DNA from: Rhodobacteraceae bacterium WFHF2C18
GTDB lineage: Bacteria > Pseudomonadota > Alphaproteobacteria > Rhodobacterales > Rhodobacteraceae
DNA: 64,000 nucleotides
Assembly: GCA_002166865.1 (NCBI GenBank)
Contig: NHTQ01000003.1
Coordinates: 202,001 to 266,000 of the forward strand
Direction of reading: 5' to 3'
Made by a program: the position numbers and the translations under genes. The notes below the pieces were generated by a model that did no database searches, had not been told where the DNA came from, and worked only from the letters and a program-made list of their open reading frames with translations. This document shows positions 1 through 9,412 of this stretch, piece by piece (position 1 is the first letter of the stretch; the number at the start of each line of letters is the position of its first letter).

Positions 1-930
1 CACCGCGTTGGCCTCGATCTCAAGGACCTCGCCGGCGCGGCGCAACAGGTCGATCGCGGCGCCCGTGACCTGCGCCTGGCAGCGGATGCAATAGGGGTCC
101 TGCACCCGGGGGTCGCCCTCGCGGTGGCTTTCGCGAATCTCCGAGCCGTCCATCAGGGCCCGTTGCGCCCGCGCGGCGGCGATCTGCCCCGAATGGCCGC
201 GCAGGGTGTGGATGGCATCCACCAGCGGCGCGGTCGAGCCCATGATGGCATCGGTGGACAGCGCCGCGGTGACGATGCACTCGCGCGCGCTGCGCCAGGC
301 CGTCCAGAGCCCCACCAGCGCGCAGGCGGTGGAGAACTGGGTGCCGTTGATCATCGCCAGCCCTTCCTTGGGGCCCAGCACGATCGGGGCCAGCCCGGCG
401 CGTTCCAGCGCCGCGGCCCCCGGTAGCCGTTCGCCGCCGTACAGGGCTTCGCCCGCACCGATCATCACGGCGGCCATGTGCGCCAGCGGCGCCAGGTCCC
501 CCGAGGCGCCGACCGATCCCTGGTCCGGCACCACGGGCGTCACCCCCTGCGCCAGCATCCCCTCGATCAGTTCGATGGTCTCCCATTTGACGCCCGAGGC
601 CCCGCGCCCCAGCGACAAGAGCTTCAGCACCATCATCAGCCGGGTGGCGGGCGTGTCCAGCGGTTCGCCCACGCCGCAGCAATGCGACAGGATCAGGTTG
701 CGCTGCAGCGCCTCGGTCTGCTCGGCCGGGATCTTGACGCTGGCCAGCTTGCCGAAGCCGGTGTTGACGCCGTAAACCGCCTCCTCGCCCTCGGCCGCCT
801 GCCGCACAAGCGCCTCGGCCGCCTCGACGGCCGGTTTCACCGCGCGGTCCAGAACCGCGGGCTCCCCGCTGCGCCAGATGGCCTCCAGTTGCGCCAGCCG
901 CGCCTGCCCCGGTGTCAAGGTCTCGGTCAT
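1..930 (-). CDS. hutH: Histidine ammonia-lyase, C-terminal part cut by window edge
   Basis: This enzyme removes ammonia from L-histidine to give urocanate, the first step of histidine degradation in the cytoplasm. The frame reads from ATG at 930 to the left edge, giving about 310 of the roughly 510 residues usual for the family. Residues 142-144 are Ala-Ser-Gly inside [12 protein letters not shown], the triad that cyclises to the MIO prosthetic group, and Tyr53 lies in YGVNTGFG. The start overlaps the hutI stop by 4 nt (ATGA), so the two are probably translationally coupled. The remainder, and probably hutU/hutG, lie outside the window. Confidence 0.96.
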   Translation of the reverse strand, partial: MTETLTPGQARLAQLEAIWRSGEPAVLDRAVKPAVEAAEALVRQAAEGEEAVYGVNTGFGKLASVKIPAEQTEALQRNLILSHCCGVGEPLDTPATRLMMVLKLLSLGRGASGVKWETIELIEGMLAQGVTPVVPDQGSVGASGDLAPLAHMAAVMIGAGEALYGGERLPGAAALERAGLAPIVLGPKEGLAMINGTQFSTACALVGLWTAWRSARECIVTAALSTDAIMGSTAPLVDAIHTLRGHSGQIAAARAQRALMDGSEIRESHREGDPRVQDPYCIRCQAQVTGAAIDLLRRAGEVLEIEANAV

Positions 931-2117
931 CCGTCCCCTCCGAAGATCCGCCGGCAAAGCGGGTTGTATCCGATGCGATAGGCCAGTTCCGCCGGCTGCC
1001 GAACATCCCACACCGCGAGGTCGGCCCGCATCCCCGGGGCGATCACCCCGGTGTCGGCCAGCCCGAGGGCCTTCGCGGCGTTGCGCGTGACGCCCGCCAG
1101 CGCCTCTTCCGGTGTCAGGCGGAACAGTGTGCAGCCCATGTTCATCGTCAGCAGCAGCGAGGCCAGCGGTGACGAGCCGGGGTTGCAATCCGTGGCCAGC
1201 GCCATCGGCACGCCCCGGGCCCGGAAGGCCGCCACCGGCGGACGCTGCGTTTCATGCAGGGTGTAGAAGGCCCCCGGCAGCAGCACCGCCACGCTGCCCG
1301 CATCGGCCAGAGCGGCGGCATCTTCCTCGGTGGTGTATTCCACGTGATCGGCCGACAGCGCCCCGTAGCGCGCGGCCAGCCGCGTGCCGCCCTGGTGCGA
1401 CAGCTGCTCGGCATGCAGTTTCACCGGCAGGCCCAGCGCGCGCGCCCGGTCGAAAACCGGCGCGATTTCCTCGGCGGAAAAGGCGATGGTCTCGCAAAAC
1501 CCGTCCACCGCGTCCACCAGCCCCGCGCCCGCGGCCTGTTCCAGCGCCGGCAGGCAGACCTCGGAAACATACGCCGCCGCACGGCCCTCGTACTCCGCCG
1601 GCACCGCATGCGCGCCCAGGAAACTTGTCCTCACCCGGACGGGGCGCATGCTTTCGATCGCGCGGGCGGCGCGCAGCATGCGCAACTCGGTCTCCACGTC
1701 CAGGCCGTAACCCGACTTCACCTCGATGACCGAAACGCCCTCGGCGATCAGCGCATCGGCAAAGCGAAGCGCCCCGGCCAGAAGCTCCGCCTCGCTGGCC
1801 TCGCGCGTTGCCCGCACGGTGGAAACGATGCCCCCCCCTGCCCGCGCCACCTCCTCGTAGCTCGCGCCCTCCAGCCGCATCTCGAACTCGCGCGCCCGGT
1901 CGCCGCCGTGCACGATATGGGTGTGACAGTCGATGGGCGCCGGCGTGATCAGACGTCCGCCCATGTCCTCGCCCGGCGCCGCGTAGCTGTCCGGCAGGTC
2001 GGACTCCAGCCCCACCCACCGGATCAGGCCGCCCTCCACGGCTACGGCCGCGTCCTCGATCAGGCCATAGGCCGGGCCGTCGGCCATGGTCGCCACCGTC
2101 GCGTTCCTCAGCAGCAT
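927..2117 (-). CDS. hutI: Imidazolonepropionase
   Basis: It hydrolyses 4-imidazolone-5-propanoate to N-formimidoyl-L-glutamate, the third step of histidine degradation. At 396 residues it has the normal family length. The metal-binding HxH lies in [10 protein letters not shown] (His65, His67), a further His lies in [11 protein letters not shown] near residue 240, and the metal-binding Asp is in ALATDCNPG near 310, as in amidohydrolases. An AAGGGG ribosome site precedes ATG 2117. It is the first gene of the leftward unit and shares an intergenic operator with the divergent hutF. Confidence 0.96.
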   Translation of the reverse strand: MLLRNATVATMADGPAYGLIEDAAVAVEGGLIRWVGLESDLPDSYAAPGEDMGGRLITPAPIDCHTHIVHGGDRAREFEMRLEGASYEEVARAGGGIVSTVRATREASEAELLAGALRFADALIAEGVSVIEVKSGYGLDVETELRMLRAARAIESMRPVRVRTSFLGAHAVPAEYEGRAAAYVSEVCLPALEQAAGAGLVDAVDGFCETIAFSAEEIAPVFDRARALGLPVKLHAEQLSHQGGTRLAARYGALSADHVEYTTEEDAAALADAGSVAVLLPGAFYTLHETQRPPVAAFRARGVPMALATDCNPGSSPLASLLLTMNMGCTLFRLTPEEALAGVTRNAAKALGLADTGVIAPGMRADLAVWDVRQPAELAYRIGYNPLCRRIFGGDG

Positions 2118-2158
2118 GGCGCCGTGCCCCCCTTGATTTCCGAGTCGTCACCTGCCAT

Positions 2159-2172
2159 TATGTCTAGACATA
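2159..2172. promoter_or_regulatory. Palindromic operator, probable HutC site
   Basis: TATGTCTAGACATA is a perfect 14-bp palindrome. It is the only such site in the 81-bp gap between the divergent hutI (ATG 2117) and hutF (ATG 2199). HutC regulators of the GntR family are known to bind short TGT-centred palindromes and to be released by urocanate. Since hutC is encoded just downstream, this is most simply the shared operator for both hut units. Binding itself is inferred. Confidence 0.7.
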
Positions 2173-2198
2173 TATACCTGTCAAGACGGGAGTCGCTC

Positions 2199-3563
2199 AT
2201 GACACGGATCTGGGCCGAACAGGCGCTTCTGCCCGAGGGCTGGGCGCAGGACGTGCGCGTGACCATCGGCCCCGACGGCCGCATCGCCGAGGTGGCGGCG
2301 CACCGCCCCGCCCAGGGGCACCGCGTGGGCCTGCTGCTGCCGGCGCCCGCAAACGCCCATTCCCACGCCTTCCAGCGCGCCATGGCCGGCCTGACCGAAT
2401 CCCGTGGTCCCGACGCGGCGGACAGCTTCTGGAGCTGGCGGCGGCTGATGTACGCCTTCCTCGACCGGCTGGACCCGGACCAGGTGCAGGCCATCGCGGC
2501 ACTGGTTCAGATGGAAATGCTGGAGGCGGGGTACGCCACCAACGTCGAATTCCACTATCTCCACCACGCGCCCGGTGGGCGCCCCTACGACGATCTCGGC
2601 GAAATGGCCGGCCGCATCGCCGCCGCCGCGGCGCAGAGCGGAATCGGCCTGACGCTCCTGCCCGTGCAATACCGCTTCGGCGGGTGCGACGGCCGGCCCC
2701 TGGGCCCGGGGCAGGACCGCTTCGGCACCACGCCCCGGCAATTCGCGGATCTGATCGATCGCAGCCGCGCGGCCCTCGCCGCCCTGCCCGGGGACGCGCA
2801 CTTGGGCGTCGCGCCCCATTCCCTGCGCGCCGTCGCCCCCGATGATCTGGAACGCGCCCCCGCGCTGGTGCCCGACGGGCCCGTTCACATGCATGTCGCC
2901 GAACAATTGGCCGAAGTGGACGAAGTGCAGGCCGCCCTTGGCGCGCGGCCCGTGGAGTGGCTGCTGGACAACACCGCGGTGGACGACCGCTGGTGCCTCA
3001 TCCACTGCACCCGGATGCAACCATACGAAACCGAAGGGCTGGCCCGCACGGGCGCCGTGGCCGGGCTCTGCCCGATCACCGAATCCAGCCTGGGCGACGG
3101 CATCTTCGATGGCGTGCGCTGGATGGGGGCCGGCGGGCGAATCGCCGTGGGCTCGGATTCCAACATCCGTATCGCGCTGTCCGAAGAGCTGCGCACCCTC
3201 GACTATTCCCAGCGGCTGCGCGACAACTCGCGCGCCGCGCTCGCCACGCCCGCGCACTCCACCGGGCGCCGCCTGTTCCAGGCCGCCTGCCAGGGCGGCG
3301 CCCAGGCGGCGGGGCGCGACTCGGGGCGCATCGCCCCGGGCGCCTGGGCGGACCTCGCCGTGCTCGACACCGGCCATATCGACCTGGCCGGCCAGCGCGG
3401 CGACCGCGCGCTCGATACCTGGATCTTCGCCGGCGACGACCGCATGGTGACAGACGTCTGGGCGGCCGGTCGCCACCTGGTGCAGCAGGGCCGCCACATC
3501 GCCCGCGACAGCATCGCCCCGGCCTACGCCCGCGCCGTTTCCAACCTGCGCGAGGACGCATGA
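2199..3563 (+). CDS. hutF: Formimidoylglutamate deiminase
   Basis: It deiminates N-formimidoyl-L-glutamate to N-formyl-L-glutamate and ammonia, the HutF-HutG branch of histidine degradation. The 454-residue protein is an amidohydrolase: HxH in PANAHSHAFQR (His54, His56), HVAEQ near residue 230, a His in LIHCTRM near 270 and Asp in AVGSDSN near 320. The frame stays open upstream, but ATG 2199 gives the right N-terminus directly downstream of the hut operator. The stop overlaps hutC by 4 nt. Its presence means the organism makes formylglutamate rather than formamide from histidine. Confidence 0.94.
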   Translation: MTRIWAEQALLPEGWAQDVRVTIGPDGRIAEVAAHRPAQGHRVGLLLPAPANAHSHAFQRAMAGLTESRGPDAADSFWSWRRLMYAFLDRLDPDQVQAIAALVQMEMLEAGYATNVEFHYLHHAPGGRPYDDLGEMAGRIAAAAAQSGIGLTLLPVQYRFGGCDGRPLGPGQDRFGTTPRQFADLIDRSRAALAALPGDAHLGVAPHSLRAVAPDDLERAPALVPDGPVHMHVAEQLAEVDEVQAALGARPVEWLLDNTAVDDRWCLIHCTRMQPYETEGLARTGAVAGLCPITESSLGDGIFDGVRWMGAGGRIAVGSDSNIRIALSEELRTLDYSQRLRDNSRAALATPAHSTGRRLFQAACQGGAQAAGRDSGRIAPGAWADLAVLDTGHIDLAGQRGDRALDTWIFAGDDRMVTDVWAAGRHLVQQGRHIARDSIAPAYARAVSNLREDA

Positions 3564-4276
3564 GCGGGCCGGCCTTCAAGAACTGGCAGACCATCCAGGA
3601 CGAGGTGCTGCGCCGCATCCACGCGCGCGAATGGCCCCCCGGCCACGTCATTCCCGGCGAGGTGGCCCTGGCCCGCGAATTCGGCTGCGCCCGGGCCACC
3701 GTCAACCGGGCCCTGCGCGCCCTGGCCGACGCGGGCATCCTGGAACGCCGGCGCAAGGCCGGCACCCGCGTTGCCCTGCATCCCGTCAGCAAGGCCACGG
3801 TGGACATTCCCGTGATCCGGCGGGAGATCGAGGATCGGGGCCGCGCCTACGATTACCGGCTGCTCACCCGCGAAACCGCCCCGCCGCCCCCGCGGGTGCA
3901 GGCCGAGCTCGGCCTCAACGGCGCCGCGCCCTGCCTGCATGTCACTGCGCTGCACAGTGCCGACGGCGCCCCCTACGTGCACGAGGACCGCTGGATCAGC
4001 CTCGCCACCGTTCCGCAGGCCGCGGAGGCGGATTTCACCACCGTCAGCGCCAACGAATGGCTCTTGACCACCGCGCCCTACACCCACGGCGACATAACCT
4101 TCGCCGCCGAGGGCGCGGCCCACCCCGCGGCCGAGATCCTGACCTGCCCCGAGGGCACCCCCGTTTTCGTGATCGCGCGCATCACCTGGGACCACGGGCG
4201 GGCCATCACCACCGTCCGGCTCACCTACGCGCCTGGCTACCGCGTCCGGAGCGAGATCGGGCCCGCCACCCTGTGA
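3560..4276 (+). CDS. hutC: Histidine utilisation repressor, GntR/HutC family
   Basis: This 238-residue regulator has an N-terminal winged HTH (about residues 8-70, including GEVALAREFGCARATVNRALRAL) and a C-terminal UTRA ligand domain (about 85-235). HutC proteins repress hut genes and respond to urocanate. ATG 3560 overlaps the hutF stop by 4 nt, so it is made with hutF from the promoter it probably controls, which is autoregulation. The family call rests on domain layout plus location in the hut cluster. Confidence 0.93.
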   Translation: MSGPAFKNWQTIQDEVLRRIHAREWPPGHVIPGEVALAREFGCARATVNRALRALADAGILERRRKAGTRVALHPVSKATVDIPVIRREIEDRGRAYDYRLLTRETAPPPPRVQAELGLNGAAPCLHVTALHSADGAPYVHEDRWISLATVPQAAEADFTTVSANEWLLTTAPYTHGDITFAAEGAAHPAAEILTCPEGTPVFVIARITWDHGRAITTVRLTYAPGYRVRSEIGPATL

Positions 4277-4295
4277 CCGGCCCGCCCCCGGGGAG

Positions 4296-4335
4296 CGTAC
4301 GGCAGTTCCGTACGGCGCGTACTACCCGTACGGGT
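4296..4335. repeat. GTAC-centred inverted repeats between convergent genes
   Basis: CGTACGG (4296-4302) and CCGTACG (4308-4314) form a perfect 7-bp stem with a 5-nt loop. It is followed by the 12-bp palindrome ACCCGTACGGGT (4324-4335). Both lie in the 60-bp gap between the ends of hutC and the convergent SDR gene. There is no T-run, so an intrinsic terminator is uncertain. CCGTACGC occurs twice more at 40787 and 40800, after ccrM. Confidence 0.5.
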
Positions 4336-4336
4336 C

Positions 4337-5191
4337 TCACCCCTCGGCGGCAAGCAGGGCCGCCAGGCCGTCACGATAGCCTGGATACATCAGATCGACC
4401 CCCAGCTCCCGCTTGATCCGCGTGTTCTCCACCCGCTTGGATTCCGCGTAAAAACTGCGTGCCATGGGGCTCAACTCCGCGGAATCGAAAGGAATTTCCG
4501 GCGGCATCGGCGCACCCAACAACTCGGCCGCATGGGCGATCACGTCCTGTGGCGGCGCCGGATCGTCATCGCAGACGTTGTAGACAGCCCCGGGGTTCGG
4601 CCGGGCGATCGACGCCTCCAGAACCTGCGCGATATCGGCGACGTGTATCCGGCTAAATACTTGATTTTCCTTTATGATGCGCCGCGCGGTGCCTTGGCGA
4701 ACCTTCTCGAAGGGGCCCCGCCCGGGCCCGTAGATCCCGGCCAGCCGGAAAATATGCAGCGGCAGACAAGGGATTGATTTCCATTGATTTTCCGCCATGA
4801 CCCGCAACCGGCCCCGCTGGGTCGAGGGGGCAGGCGGCGTGGATTCGTCCACCCACCCGCCCTTGTGATCGCCGTAGACGCCCGTCGTGGACAGGTAGCC
4901 CGCCCAGTGCAGTCTTGGCGCCAAGTCCCTGATTTCGCTTTCGTATTTGGCCAGAACCGGGTCACCGTCCGGCTCCGGGCCGGCCGAGATCAGCAGGTGC
5001 GTGGCCTGCGCCAAGGCGGGCCCCAAGTCCCCGTCGGGCCACAGGACCGGAGTCACCCCCTCATCCTGCAACTCTTTGATCTTGCTTTCTTTTCTGGTGG
5101 TTCCGTAAACCGTCCACCCCCTTGGCAACAGCCGCCGCGCCAGCGCGCGCGCCGAGTAGCCGTGTCCGAATGACAAAAGAGTCCGTTCCAT
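4337..5191 (-). CDS. SDR-family NAD(P)-dependent epimerase-like protein (YeeZ type)
   Basis: A 284-residue Rossmann-fold protein. The N-terminus LLSFGHGYSARALARRLLPRG is a GxGxxA-like dinucleotide site. STTGVYGD (about 120-127) and FRLAGIYGPGRGP (about 168-180) are typical of extended SDR enzymes related to nucleotide-sugar epimerases and E. coli YeeZ. The usual YxxxK catalytic pair is not obvious, which fits the atypical SDR group. Substrate unknown. It stands alone, convergent with hutC. Confidence 0.8.
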   Translation of the reverse strand: MERTLLSFGHGYSARALARRLLPRGWTVYGTTRKESKIKELQDEGVTPVLWPDGDLGPALAQATHLLISAGPEPDGDPVLAKYESEIRDLAPRLHWAGYLSTTGVYGDHKGGWVDESTPPAPSTQRGRLRVMAENQWKSIPCLPLHIFRLAGIYGPGRGPFEKVRQGTARRIIKENQVFSRIHVADIAQVLEASIARPNPGAVYNVCDDDPAPPQDVIAHAAELLGAPMPPEIPFDSAELSPMARSFYAESKRVENTRIKRELGVDLMYPGYRDGLAALLAAEG

Positions 5192-5240
5192 GCGTTCTCA
5201 CTTGGTCGGCACGACGGGATTGGCAAGCCCGCCCGCCCCC

Positions 5241-5996
5241 TCAAGCCGCGTAATCCGACCCTTCTGCATCCAGAATCCTTTTCAATTCAGATAGATGGCG
5301 TTCATCCTGCTCGGGATAGTCTTCCAGTTCCCGTGCGGTTTTCTCGGCCACCTCGTCGCTCAGCACGCGCAGCGGCTGGCCCGTTTGCAGGGCCCGGATG
5401 TAGGTTTCGGCGGCCCGCTCGAAGTAGTAAAGGCGGTTGAAGGTCTCCGCCACCGTCTGTCCGATCACCATAAGTCCATGATTTCCCATGATCATGACTT
5501 TCTTGCGCGGGTCGTCGAACAGCCCGGCACAACGCTCTCCCTCTTCCTCGAACGCCAGCCCACCATAGGCATCGTCGATGACGTAACGGTTGAAAAACGT
5601 TGCACAATTCTGATCGATCGGGGGCAGGCGCGGATCCTGCAGTGTCGCCAGCACCGTGGCGTGGATCGAATGCACGTGCATGGCGCAGCGCGCGTGCGGG
5701 CAATGACGGTGCAGCCCGCCGTGCAACCCCCAGGCCGTGGGATCGGGCGCATCCGGACCGCTCAGCGCCTCCGCGTCGTTGGCATCCACCACGATCAGGT
5801 CGCTCGCCTTGATCCGGGCGAAATGCATCTGATTGGGATTCATCAGGAATTTCGTCCCGTCCTCGTTGATGGACAGGCTGAAGTGATTGGCCACGCCCTC
5901 GTGCATGTTCAGCCGCGCGGTCCAGCGGAACGCGGCGGCCAGATCCACGCGCTCGGGCCAGTGGTCCAGGTTGGGCTTGAGGTCGGTCACGCTCAT
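5241..5996 (-). CDS. Class II aldolase/adducin-domain protein
   Basis: A 251-residue protein of the class II aldolase/adducin fold, whose enzymes act as zinc-dependent aldolases or epimerases. AMHVHSIHATVLA (about 125-137) supplies the metal-binding histidines, and GNHGLMVIG (about 185) is a second family motif. ATG 5996 was chosen over an upstream start at 6062 because AAGGAG precedes it and it overlaps the stop of the VOC gene by 4 nt. Substrate is not predictable; class II aldolase domains also occur in non-aldolase proteins. Confidence 0.85.
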   Translation of the reverse strand: MSVTDLKPNLDHWPERVDLAAAFRWTARLNMHEGVANHFSLSINEDGTKFLMNPNQMHFARIKASDLIVVDANDAEALSGPDAPDPTAWGLHGGLHRHCPHARCAMHVHSIHATVLATLQDPRLPPIDQNCATFFNRYVIDDAYGGLAFEEEGERCAGLFDDPRKKVMIMGNHGLMVIGQTVAETFNRLYYFERAAETYIRALQTGQPLRVLSDEVAEKTARELEDYPEQDERHLSELKRILDAEGSDYAA

Positions 5997-6439
5997 GTCT
6001 CGTCTCCTTGCAAGGCGCCGGGCAGCGGCCGGCTGGGCACCCAGGCATAGCCGTTGTCGCACAGGATGAAGGTTTCGCGCAGGCCGTGGGGCTTGTCCAT
6101 GGGCGGCTGCAGAACATGCGCGCCCCGGGTGCGGGCCCGCTCGGCTGCCGCATCCGGATCCGTGTGGAACAGCCGGATCTCCGCCCCGGCGCCCCGCGGC
6201 CCAGCCTCGGGCAGCAGGCCCAGAAGCGGGTTTTCGGCATAGGTGGCATCGGCATGCAGCTGCAGGACATGGCCGTGATAGGTCATGATGGCGTAATCGC
6301 GGCTTACACGGTGGCCGCCCATTTCGAAAACCCCTTGCAGAAAGGCCACTTGCGCCGGGACATCCCGGACAAGCAGGTTCAGGCCCAGCCCCCTGAGCGA
6401 TGCACCGAAGACCGGCGGGCTGACGGTTTCATAGTCCAT
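5993..6439 (-). CDS. VOC/glyoxalase-family protein
   Basis: A 148-residue single-domain protein of the vicinal-oxygen-chelate fold: GLNLLVRDVPAQVAFLQGVFE is the typical first beta-alpha unit, and ETFILCDNGYAWVPSRP the last strand. ATG 6439 has an AAGGGG ribosome site; a longer frame to 6607 would run back across the amn promoter region. It overlaps the downstream aldolase by 4 nt, so the two probably act together, perhaps on an aldehyde or sugar-derived compound (inference). Confidence 0.82.
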   Translation of the reverse strand: MDYETVSPPVFGASLRGLGLNLLVRDVPAQVAFLQGVFEMGGHRVSRDYAIMTYHGHVLQLHADATYAENPLLGLLPEAGPRGAGAEIRLFHTDPDAAAERARTRGAHVLQPPMDKPHGLRETFILCDNGYAWVPSRPLPGALQGDET

Positions 6440-6533
6440 GACGCCCCTTTGCTGTCGCGGCCTGCAGCGCAGCTTGATCCCGCCCCGCCCGCGTGTCAAC
6501 GTGCCCCGCAGGACGCCCAGCCAAGGATTAGCG

Positions 6534-8018
6534 ATGGCCGCGAAGGACGACACGCCGGGGATGCGGACGCCGCCGGTGCCCGGTCCTGAAACATTTTCGG
6601 ACGCCACCGCGGCGGTCGACCGCCTTGTTGCGCTTTACGAGACGGCCACCCGGTTTCTGTGCGACGCCTTCGCCCAGGCCATGCGCGACGGCGCCCCCGC
6701 AGAGCGTATCCGCGCCTTCTATCCCGAGATCCGCGTGACCACCTTCAGCCATGCCCAGGTGGACAGCCGGCTGAGCTTCGGTCACATCGTGGAACCCGGC
6801 ACGCGCGCCGCGACGATCACGCGCCCCGACCTGTTCCGCGCCTACCTGGAACAGCAGATCGAATTGATCGTGGAAAACCACGGCGTGCCCGTCACGATCA
6901 GGGCGTCGGACACGCCCATGCCCGTGCACTTCGCGGTCGCCAGCGATCCCGCGATCACCGTGCCGCAGGAAGGCGCCGCGCAGTTCACCCTGCGCGATGT
7001 CTTCGACGTGCCGGACCTTGCGGGCACCAGTGACGACATCGTCAACGGCACCTATGCGCCCGGCCCCGACGGCGCCGGCCCGCTGGCCCCCTTCACCGCG
7101 CCACGGGTGGATTATTCGCTCGCGCGCCTGGCGCATTACACCGCCACCGACCCCGCGCATTTCCAGAACCACGTGCTGTTCACCAACTACCAGTTCTACG
7201 TGTCCGAGTTCGAGGCGGTGGCGCGACAGATGCTGGCCGACCCCGAAAGCGGGTACACCAGTTTCGTCGGCACCGGCAACGTGGAGATCACCCAGCCCGA
7301 CGACGCCTTGCCCAGCCCCGGCAAGATGCCGCAGATGCCGGCCTATCACCTCAAGCGGCCGGGGCAGGCGGGCATCACGCTGGTCAACATCGGGGTGGGA
7401 CCGTCGAACGCGAAGACGGCGACCGATCACATCGCGGTGCTGCGTCCGCATGCCTGGATCATGGTCGGGCACTGCGCGGGGCTGCGCAACACCCAGGCCC
7501 TTGGCGACTTCGTGCTGGCCCATGCCTACCTGCGCGAGGACCGGGTGCTGGACGCCGACCTGCCCACCTGGGTGCCCATTCCGGCACTGGCCGAGATCCA
7601 GATCGCCCTTGAACAGGCAGTCGCGGCGGAGTCCGAGCTGGAAGGCTACGACCTCAAGCGGATCATGCGCACCGGCACCGTTGCCAGCTTCGACAACCGC
7701 AACTGGGAACTGCGCGAACATTCCGGACCGGTCAAGCGGCTCAGCCAGTCGCGCGCGATCGCGCTGGACATGGAAAGCGCGACCATCGCGGCCAACGGGT
7801 TCCGCTTCCGCGTGCCCTACGGCACGCTTTTGTGTGTCTCCGACAAACCGCTGCACGGGGAACTGAAGCTGCCCGGCATGGCCAGCGACTTCTACAAGAC
7901 GCAGGTCGCCCGCCACCTGCGCATCGGAATCCGTGCGATGGAGACCCTGCGGCAGATGCCGCTGGAGCGGATCCACAGCCGCAAATTGCGCAGTTTCGAC
8001 GAAACCGCCTTCCTTTGA
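6534..8018 (+). CDS. amn: AMP nucleosidase
   Basis: It hydrolyses AMP to adenine and ribose 5-phosphate and so helps control the adenylate pool. The 494-residue length matches the family (E. coli Amn is 484). The N-terminal Amn-specific domain spans about 1-180, and the C-terminal half is a nucleoside-phosphorylase-like fold (MVGHCAGLRNTQALGDFVLAHAYLR; the acidic ALDMESATIAANGFRFRVPYGTLLCVSDKPLHG). AAGGA precedes ATG 6534; a more upstream ATG at 6438 lacks a site and overlaps the divergent VOC gene start. Monocistronic. Confidence 0.94.
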   Translation: MAAKDDTPGMRTPPVPGPETFSDATAAVDRLVALYETATRFLCDAFAQAMRDGAPAERIRAFYPEIRVTTFSHAQVDSRLSFGHIVEPGTRAATITRPDLFRAYLEQQIELIVENHGVPVTIRASDTPMPVHFAVASDPAITVPQEGAAQFTLRDVFDVPDLAGTSDDIVNGTYAPGPDGAGPLAPFTAPRVDYSLARLAHYTATDPAHFQNHVLFTNYQFYVSEFEAVARQMLADPESGYTSFVGTGNVEITQPDDALPSPGKMPQMPAYHLKRPGQAGITLVNIGVGPSNAKTATDHIAVLRPHAWIMVGHCAGLRNTQALGDFVLAHAYLREDRVLDADLPTWVPIPALAEIQIALEQAVAAESELEGYDLKRIMRTGTVASFDNRNWELREHSGPVKRLSQSRAIALDMESATIAANGFRFRVPYGTLLCVSDKPLHGELKLPGMASDFYKTQVARHLRIGIRAMETLRQMPLERIHSRKLRSFDETAFL

Positions 8019-8148
8019 CGGCAGGAAAGCAACACAAAATGCGCGAAAATCCTTGCTTTTCGCCCCCATTCGTTGTGTTTCTACGCAAGATAAAGCAAAA
8101 ATTGCCGGATAAGGCCCAAGACTAGAGGGCAGTGAAGGGAGACCCGAA

Positions 8149-8436
8149 ATGGCAAAACCGATGACAAAAACCCAGCTCGTCGCAGCCCTGGCCGAGGAGA
8201 TGGACACCGACAAGAAACAGGCCAACAAGGCGCTGGACAGCCTCGTCAACGTGATCACCCGCGAGGTGTCGAACGGCGGCGCGGTCACGCTGCCCGGCGT
8301 GGGCAAGTTTTATTGCCGCGAGCGGCCAGAGCGCATGGTGCGCAACCCCGCCACCGGCGAGCAGATCCGCAAGGAGGCCGACAAGGTCGTGAAGGTCACC
8401 GTCGCCAAGGCGCTCAAGGACAGCGTGAACGACTGA
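8149..8436 (+). CDS. HU-family DNA-binding protein
   Basis: A 95-residue histone-like protein that bends DNA and organises the nucleoid. TKTQLVAALAEEMDTDKKQANKALD forms the helical dimerisation part. GVGKFYCRERPERMVRNPATGEQI carries the DNA-binding arm with the conserved RNPATGE motif (about 65-71), and VVKVTVAKALKDSV is the last helix. GAAGGGAGA precedes ATG 8149. Followed by its own terminator at 8462, so probably monocistronic. Confidence 0.95.
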   Translation: MAKPMTKTQLVAALAEEMDTDKKQANKALDSLVNVITREVSNGGAVTLPGVGKFYCRERPERMVRNPATGEQIRKEADKVVKVTVAKALKDSVND

Positions 8437-8461
8437 TCTTGCAAACCGCAGGCGTTTGCTG

Positions 8462-8488
8462 AAGGGTCGCTGCGCAAGCGGCCCTTTT
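8462..8488 (+). terminator. Intrinsic terminator after the HU gene
   Basis: AAGGGTCGCT (8462-8471) pairs with AGCGGCCCTT (8477-8486) with one T-G wobble and a 5-nt loop, followed by TT, so the run is TTTT including the stem end. It lies 25 nt after the HU stop and just before the DMT transporter ribosome site. Confidence 0.8.
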
Positions 8489-8506
8489 CATTTTCGGAGG
8501 AAGAGG

Positions 8507-9412
8507 ATGGACATCCGGGCGATCGGCATGGGCCTGGCCTTTGCGGTCATGTGGTCGAGCGCGTTCACCTCGGCGCGCGTGATCGTCGCCGCCGCGCCGC
8601 CATTGACCACGCTGAGCCTGCGGTTCCTGATCTCGGGATGCCTGGGCGTTCTGCTGGCGCGGATGCTGGGGCAAAGCTGGCGCCTCACGCCCGCCCAGTG
8701 GCGGGCGACGATCGTCTTCGGCGTTTGCCAGAACGCGCTGTACCTCGGGCTAAACTTCGTCGCCATGCAGACGGTAGAAGCCTCGCTCGCCGCCATCATC
8801 GCCTCGACCATGCCGCTGCTGGTGGGGTTGGCCTGCTGGATGCTCTTCGGGGAACGCATCGGCATCCTCGGCATCGCGGGCCTGATCGCGGGGATCACGG
8901 GTGTCATCCTCATCATGGGCGCCCGGCTGGAGGCCGGGGTGGATCTCTTCGGTGTCGGGCTTTGCGTGATCGGGGTCGCGGCGCTGACCCTGGCGACACT
9001 GGCGGTGCGGGGGGCCACGTCGGGCGGGAACCACCTCATGATCGTTGGACTGCAGATGCTGGTGGGCAGCCTGGTCCTAGGGCTCGTGGCACTTCCGACC
9101 GAGACGCTCGCGGTGGACTGGAGTTGGCAACTGGTCGTGGCCTTCACCTATACCACGCTGGTTCCCGGCCTTGCCGCGACCCTGGTTTGGTTCCGCCTCG
9201 TCGGGCGGATCGGCGCAACGCGGGCGGCGACCTTCCATTTCCTAAACCCGTTCCTGGGCGTGGCGATCGCCGCCGCGCTGCTGGGGGAACGGCTGGGCGC
9301 CAACGACCTGCTGGGCGTCGCGGTCATCATGGGCGGCATCCTGGCGGTGCAGCTCTCGCGACAAAGAAGCGCCGCCACCCTCACCGAGGGGGGCACGCGG
9401 CCCCGCGGCTAG
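8507..9412 (+). CDS. DMT-superfamily (EamA) transporter
   Basis: A 301-residue inner-membrane protein with about ten hydrophobic segments arranged as two EamA repeats; the second repeat starts near residue 150 (LFGVGLCVIGVAALTLATLAVRG). The repeat endings LFGERIGILGIAGLIAGITGV and LLGERLGANDLLGVAVIMGGILAV are characteristic. Members export amino acids or metabolites; the substrate here is unknown. GGAGGAAGAGG sits directly before ATG 8507. Its stop overlaps the convergent gene at the palindrome CTAG. Confidence 0.9.
   Translation: MDIRAIGMGLAFAVMWSSAFTSARVIVAAAPPLTTLSLRFLISGCLGVLLARMLGQSWRLTPAQWRATIVFGVCQNALYLGLNFVAMQTVEASLAAIIASTMPLLVGLACWMLFGERIGILGIAGLIAGITGVILIMGARLEAGVDLFGVGLCVIGVAALTLATLAVRGATSGGNHLMIVGLQMLVGSLVLGLVALPTETLAVDWSWQLVVAFTYTTLVPGLAATLVWFRLVGRIGATRAATFHFLNPFLGVAIAAALLGERLGANDLLGVAVIMGGILAVQLSRQRSAATLTEGGTRPRG

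Noticed and set aside
2181-3497. Long open frame antisense to hutF
   Set aside because: It is a G+C-driven shadow; hutF carries all amidohydrolase motifs and the correct neighbours.
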